Source of the DNA: Chrysomallon squamiferum
Lineage: Eukaryota; Mollusca; Gastropoda; Neomphalida; Peltospiridae
Assembly (NCBI GenBank): GCA_012295275.1
Contig: CM022673.1
Span: 6,255,311 to 6,302,810 of the forward strand
Length of the DNA stretch: 47,500 bases
Direction: 5' to 3'
Below, piece after piece: positions 41,721 to 47,500 of this stretch. The notes below the pieces were generated by a model, which did not search any database, was not told the DNA's origin, and was given only the letters and a program-made list of their open reading frames with translations. The first letter of the stretch is position 1. The number at the start of each line of letters is the position of its first letter. A program made the position numbers and the translations under genes.

Positions 41721-42918
41721 ATGCTTATTTCACTGCTCTTAATGTACTTCCGCAATTAAATGTAGTCCTCAGAGGTGGAATCTCAACTATTATCCTTCCG
41801 CTCGTGGCGAGTACAAAAAAGTAGTCCCGATAGAACAATTGGTTCCGATTTCTTTTCTTTCTTTTTTTTTCTTTTTTTTTTTTCGTTTTTTGAATTAAGG
41901 TGGAAAAAAAAAAAATCATGTTTTGTTCATTGACACAGAAGGTAAAAAATATTGTTATGTGATTTCTTTAGCTGGAAAAGTACATGCTATAGCTGTCAGT
42001 ACACTTTAGCATGTGCAAGAACGTGAAAACCCTCAGTGATTTCGCAAAGAAATATTATTATTATTTTTAATGGATCCAGTTAATTCTTTATTAACCATGA
42101 GATTTGATTTATTTATTTATTTATTTATTGTCTCTATTTCTATTACTACTTCGATAGCAACTACTACTACTACTACTACTACAACTATTATTATCATCTG
42201 GTGGAAGGTAAAAAAAAAAACCCGACAATATCACTCTGACAACGAATTATCAAATGACTACATGGTTAAAGCAAACTGGCATTGAGTTTAATTTACTGCG
42301 TTCTCGATATTTCCAGTCCATCGTGGAACAATCTGCCTTTGTGTGACAGATCGCTGGATCAATTCCCCGCAGAAACTCCATTAGACCATTTCCAGTTGCA
42401 GATACCGGCCCACGGCTGATTTATCAAAACGCTGCGATAAGATGCATTCGAAAGATTTCTTGCAATCAGTCGACACACAAACACAGTCATGGAATGTCTG
42501 CAGTCTCCTCATACGATGTAAAAACTGAAGCTAGATATTCAGAAATCATTAAAATTAAAACGTGTTAAGATGTTTTTAAACTCTTATTCATCGACTCACT
42601 CAGGCCAAAAAAATGCTTTCCGTTTTTGTCTACGCTCGGCAAGAATTAAATCTAACGAATAGATTGTGAATGCTGTACAAGTCATCTGTCGATTAAAACA
42701 GCCAAAAAAACAACAACAACAACAGACAAACATGGCCAAGGATGCGGAAATTACAAGTACGTTTATCATGTTTCAGGGACTGAAATATTTATTCGCTAAA
42801 TAAATAATATTTCTCATTAACTTTTTTCTACCTTAAATAGAGAAGAGTGATAACGCTGGCTTGTGAATCAGATAGGTCTGTTTTTTAATTCGATATTTCG
42901 TTCTGGTTATGAAGAGAT

Positions 42919-42922
<4 letters not shown>

Positions 42923-43012
<90 letters not shown>
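42923..43012. repeat. (TC)n array
   Basis: Uninterrupted TC over about 90 bases. Confidence 0.95.
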
Positions 43013-43016
<4 letters not shown>

Positions 43017-43499
43017 TACCTTATGTATCTATCTATCTAGTTCTATTTTTATTTTTCTAATTACTGATCTGTCTGTTTGTCCTTCTCTTTCTTTTTCTAT
43101 TAGTTCTTCTTGTTAATGGTTGATTTCTCCTTTTTATCTTCCTGAACTTGAATTTGTTGGTTTTATTGAACAATTACTAGAATTTCTGATGGGAATCAAA
43201 ATATGTTTTTATTATTTGCATCTTTCAATCGCGATTTTATTTCCTTTCTTTTCGTCTTTCTTTCTTCCTTTCTTTGTTCATTTTTTTAAAATTTTAAAAT
43301 TTTATTATTTATTTGTTAATTTATTTTGTTTCTTTGTTTGTTTGACTGTCTGAAATTTAGCATATACCGATAGAGACAAATATCTAAATGTTACTAATTG
43401 TACGACGAAAATATACAAAACAAAACGGAAATATTCGATGAGTTACGGAAAAAGACGAAAATTGTGAAGCATTTACGAAATCGAAGTAAATATGAATTG

Positions 43500-43502
<3 letters not shown>

Positions 43503-43552
<50 letters not shown>
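43503..43552. repeat. Poly-A, 50 nt
   Basis: The longest A run in the window. Others are at 2754-2782, 5625-5653, 43849-43880 and 44325-44353. Confidence 0.95.
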
Positions 43553-43554
<2 letters not shown>

Positions 43555-43797
43555 AAAAGGAAAAGAAAAAAAGAGAAGAAAATAAAGAAAAGAAATAAGA
43601 AAAAGATAATAAAACAATAGTATCATAAGTAAAATAAAATAGTATAAATATATTCATTAATTAATTGAAAAAAAAAAGAAACGCCACAAGATTTGTACTA
43701 TCTATTACTCGAAACAAAACGTTATTTTCTACGACTAACACGAAGCAATTATCCGAGCATCTACAAAAATCGTGAAGAAAAACACCAACAGCAACAA

Positions 43798-43829
<32 letters not shown>

Positions 43830-43848
43830 CTGTAAGTAACGAAAATTC

Positions 43849-43879
<31 letters not shown>

Positions 43880-43882
<3 letters not shown>

Positions 43883-45200
43883 AAGCAACGAAAATAACCG
43901 ATCGGTTACGAAAAATGACGGAAATAATAATTGGAAAGAAAAGAAGAAGAAGAAGAAGAAGAAGAAAAAAAAAGACATATATCCTAATAAAATAATTCAG
44001 CCATCAAGGATATTAGACAAGCAGTTATTGATTTTAAAACGGTTGGTTTAGGATCAAACAATATGAAAGGTGTTTGGCGGTGATAAATGGGTTTTCGAGG
44101 CGAATTAATATCGTATACGACGGAGACGTTTGCTCTTTTTTTCTAGTGGCGCGAAGTCTGGCATCGCCGAACTGTGATTAAATTACACGGTGTAATAACA
44201 TTGCCTTTTTTCCCAGTGATTTTCCCTTTTCTTCGTTAACGCGTTAATTCTGCGTTGAGAATTAAATTGTTCGTCCCAACGCTCTTTATTTTCTAAAACG
44301 ATTCTTGATGTAAATCTGAAGAGAATAAAAAAAAAAAAAAAAAAAAAAAAAAACCAGTAAAAAATTTAAGATGAAATTGGGAAAGCCATTATTCATCGTA
44401 AAATTAATATAATAAATTTAATATATAATGATATGATATGGCATTTAAAAGGAAAACAATTACGTATATAAAAAAAAATTTATAATTAAAGATTTTAACT
44501 TTTTTTTTTTAAATCTGTCTGATACAGAGATTAGGCAAAAAACAAAATCGCGATTGAAACTTCAAAGATTAACTAACTAACTTACTAACCAACACTGATA
44601 ATATTAATATTAACAACATTAACAACAGTTATTATAAATGTTTTCTTCATAAATATTATTTCTATAACAATAACTACTACAACTGCAGCTGCTAATATTA
44701 CGACTACTACTTTAACTATTAATATTATCATTACTGCTACTATTACCACCACAACAGCTACTACTACTGCTACCATTATTATTGCTAGTATTTCTAATAC
44801 TATCACTACTACTATTATTACTACTATAATTATTAATAATATGGCTTACATATTACTTCTGCTAGTTTTATAGTCTTTTTTTTGACTTTTTCTTCTGAAC
44901 ATTGCATTCGGTTACACAAAACTGGTATCATATACTTTCGTTACGCCAGTTTTTTCGCGCGCAAATATTCTCTCTCTCTTTCTTTGCAGTTTAATTCATC
45001 TTCAGTTCAAACTGTCGCTGATATCTATAGCAGGCGAAAGGTTAATGTTGACTGAATCATTCTCAGAATTTAAAACACACACACATGCATCATTCCCGAG
45101 TGATCGGTCTTCAAAATTTCAATTTAGATAAACTTTTAATATCACACATTTTTGACATTTTAAATATTTATTCTTAGGCTGGGAATTTTTGGTCTGAACA
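43880..45200. other. Mixed DNA with one repeat-free island
   Basis: 44080-44300 is free of simple repeats. At 44999 a strong acceptor-like CTCTTTCTTTGCAG precedes short open frames (FNSSSVQTVADIYSRRKVNV, then TGA). This is too little to call a gene. Confidence 0.35.
44590..44850. repeat. (ACT/ATT)n degenerate trinucleotides
   Basis: ACT-rich units with ATT and GCT variants. Confidence 0.85.
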
Positions 45201-45499
45201 ACAAAGAAAGAAAGAAAGAAAGAAAGAATGAATGAAAGAAAGAAAGAAAAAAGAACATTAATGGAAGCAAATATTAAAAAGTAACAAATTTTAATTCGAA
45301 ATTAATTACTTTATTAATAAATAATTTCCAAGTGATTTCCGTGAATTATACGGTTTATCAAAAATTCATAATGAATTTGTTCAATATTAATTAAATTTAT
45401 TAATTTTTAAAATTCATTGCCCAAAAACGTGAGAATAGTTCGACGCCTGAAAATAATGTTGGTGGATAGTAAAAAAACCACAGAGGAAAGAACATATGG

Positions 45500-45610
<111 letters not shown>

Positions 45611-45975
45611 CAAGAAGGTTAAAAGGAGAGGCAAATGAGTCAAAGTTTTGGGGTTTTTTTTAAATAAAATTAAATAAAAGTCACTGTTATTTTTGGAAAA
45701 AAAAAAAAAAAAAAAATAAAAAGTTTTACGTCATCAAAATTTGATTTGAATGTGGTGCGCATTATTAAATTGAAAATTACATTCCGTTACTTACACGATC
45801 AATGGAACTATTTCGTATATTTGAATTGCGTCATAATTTTATCCAAAAGTTATTTCTAGAATTTTGGTTTCTTTTTTCTTTTTTCTTTTTTTTTTTCGTT
45901 CCAGTCAATAACTGAAAAAAAAAAACCCGCAGTGGAACCTATAAATACGTTTTAATTCAAGAACCAGAAAATTAC

Positions 45976-46056
45976 CTCTCTTGTATCTTTGTGTCATTTA
46001 GTGCAGAAATATTTTCCATGTCTAAATATTCCCATTCAGCAGTAGATAAAGTAACG
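45976..46056 (-). CDS. Candidate internal exon, 81 nt
   Basis: On the minus strand TTTTGTTATTTTCGTAG precedes an open segment encoding VTLSTAEWEYLDMENISALN, ending at donor AGAG|GTAATT. The exon is symmetric (81 nt) and of mixed composition. No partner exon is certain. The candidate at 39115-39045 is on the same strand, but its better-looking frame needs another phase. Confidence 0.2.
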
Positions 46057-47089
46057 CTACGAAAATAACAAAATGATCTAACTATCTGCATAATGAAAAC
46101 TTGATTTTACAAATACTCAGTCAGAATTAAGATTTTTCTCTGTGACATTTTTATTACAATTACTTAAAAACAGAAATGTTTTCTCGAGCGAATTGAAATA
46201 ATCTCTGCAATCGGCAAATTAACCTTGATTATAAATTGGATAAGAGCAAGAAGTGATTAAATTTAGTTATATAACAAATGAAATACAGAGACTTAAAAAA
46301 ATTTATTATTTATATATATTTATTGCCGGTATTTTTTTTTTTTTTTTTTTTTTTTATTTGTATGTGTGTTTGTGTGTGCGTCTGTATAATATATCTGCGC
46401 GTGACTGTCTCTTTTATGTGCTTTTATCTTTGTGCATACCTGTATTTGTGTATTATTTCAAGTGTTTATAATTGTTTGCGTAAGATGAACGAAGTAAATT
46501 ATATTTAAAGAAACAGACAGATGAAATTATGCAAACAGTTGCCGTCTTTTGAACAATTGATTATTCTGAATACGTGTAATACAAGCCCTTTTTCATCTCC
46601 TGCTCTTTTTTTTTTTTTTTTTTTTAAATATAAATTTTGTTTCATCGCTTTCGTTAAAGTGAAATCAAATGTTAATTTCCAAACAGAAGTATGTTTCATT
46701 GTCTAATGTCGATATTACGTGATGCGGTAATCGACATTTCTGCATAATTTTTATTCATAATGACAGCATTTGTATGTTTCCTGTGTGTCATTAGTAATTG
46801 ATTTCGAAATATCTGTCTTTGACACTGATGTGTATTATTTGTAATATGTCGACTGCAGATAGCCCACGTAATGAGTAATAAATTGATTTGATTTGATTTT
46901 CTAATTATTTGTTTTCACCGCTGAAAAACAATTATAGATTTAATTCATTCATATGGTCTAAAGATGTGTTATGAATTATTCTTGTTAACAACCTGAAACA
47001 GGACAATAAGAGCATAAATAATAAACATCATTTCCTTTTTAATGTATTTATTCTCTCTCTTTTTTTCTCTGTTTCCCTTTGTGTTTGTT

Positions 47090-47097
47090 TTTATATA

Positions 47098-47133
<36 letters not shown>

Positions 47134-47220
47134 TATACACACATATATTATGTATGCATGTATATATATGTATGTATGTATATTTATATCTTTCTATCTA
47201 TCTATCTATCTATCTATATC

Positions 47221-47263
<43 letters not shown>

Positions 47264-47266
47264 TTA

Positions 47267-47301
<35 letters not shown>

Positions 47302-47302
47302 A
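47090..47302. repeat. (TA)n, (GTAT)n, (CTAT)n compound array
   Basis: Three tetranucleotide or dinucleotide phases alternate twice. Confidence 0.95.
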
Positions 47303-47406
47303 TAACGTATTTTGTTTCAACGATCGCTGGGACTTACGACCAGTTCTTCGACTAGTCGGAACTGTACGACAACTTTGGTCGTGCAAACGGCAACGCGGCG
47401 TTTCAG

Positions 47407-47500
47407 CGTCAAACATCTCATTACACGTCAAACATCTCATTACACGTCAAACATCTCATTACACGTCAAACATCTCATTTCACGTCAAACATCTCATTAC
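47407..47500. repeat. 19-bp tandem repeat running off the window edge
   Basis: Unit cgtcaaacatctcattaca repeats from 47407 in five near-identical copies, with one ttac/ttca variant, and continues past the window end. Confidence 0.95.

Noticed and set aside
42356-42366. B-box-like GGATCAATTCC
   Set aside because: No A-box at the required distance and no foldable tRNA arms; left as anonymous sequence.

Overview
The window looks like nuclear DNA from an animal, most plausibly a mollusc of coleoid cephalopod (octopus-like) type. What I see directly is AT-rich sequence saturated with di-, tri- and tetranucleotide arrays and long poly-A/T runs, with sparse GT-AG spliced exons, a decayed tRNA-derived SINE and a LINE reverse-transcriptase scrap. 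There are no operons, Shine-Dalgarno sites or dense ORFs. The cephalopod assignment is inference from this texture. Most long open frames here are translations of microsatellites (polySer, polyLeu, Glu-Arg, His-Thr-Tyr and similar) and are not genes.

Only one gene is convincing. It is a seven-coding-exon, minus-strand gene of the CDC25 (M-phase inducer phosphatase) family, with coding sequence from 30861 down to 27622. All introns have GT-AG borders and compatible phases, and the joined frame encodes 326 residues. Exons 1 and 2 hold a short regulatory region with a DSGxxS phosphodegron-like motif, an RxL-type cyclin-docking-like motif and a basic nuclear-localisation-like cluster. Exons 3 to 7 hold the rhodanese-like CDC25 domain. 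The catalytic HCX5R loop has been replaced by a Y-S-E-T-C-V-R sequence: the nucleophilic cysteine is serine and the loop is one residue short. The gene therefore appears to encode a catalytically dead CDC25 relative, a pseudophosphatase, with an otherwise intact frame. This is the main discovery candidate. A TATA box lies about 90 bases upstream of its ATG, and an unexplained 168-codon open frame lies in its 3' flank.

Layout: 1-10.8 kb is repeats plus anonymous AT-rich DNA. From 10.8 to 11.2 kb there is a possible plus-strand terminal exon and a possible minus-strand first exon. From 11.6 to 18.7 kb there are trinucleotide arrays and a 26-bp minisatellite. From 18.2 to 19.0 kb there is a possible two-exon minus-strand gene with a signal peptide. 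From 19.9 to 20.5 kb there is a decayed tandem repeat, and from 22 to 26.4 kb ATT/ATTT arrays, a SINE and a hexanucleotide array. The CDC25-like gene occupies 27.1-31.0 kb and the LINE scrap 31.7-31.8 kb. An unassigned plus-strand ORF lies at 32.5-32.9 kb and a 71-bp minisatellite at 34.3-34.5 kb. From 36 to 47 kb, arrays alternate with islands of mixed composition, some carrying exon-like candidates. A 19-bp tandem repeat runs off the right edge.

Apart from the CDC25-like gene, every exon candidate rests on splice-site consensus plus an open frame only. Several are probably chance.
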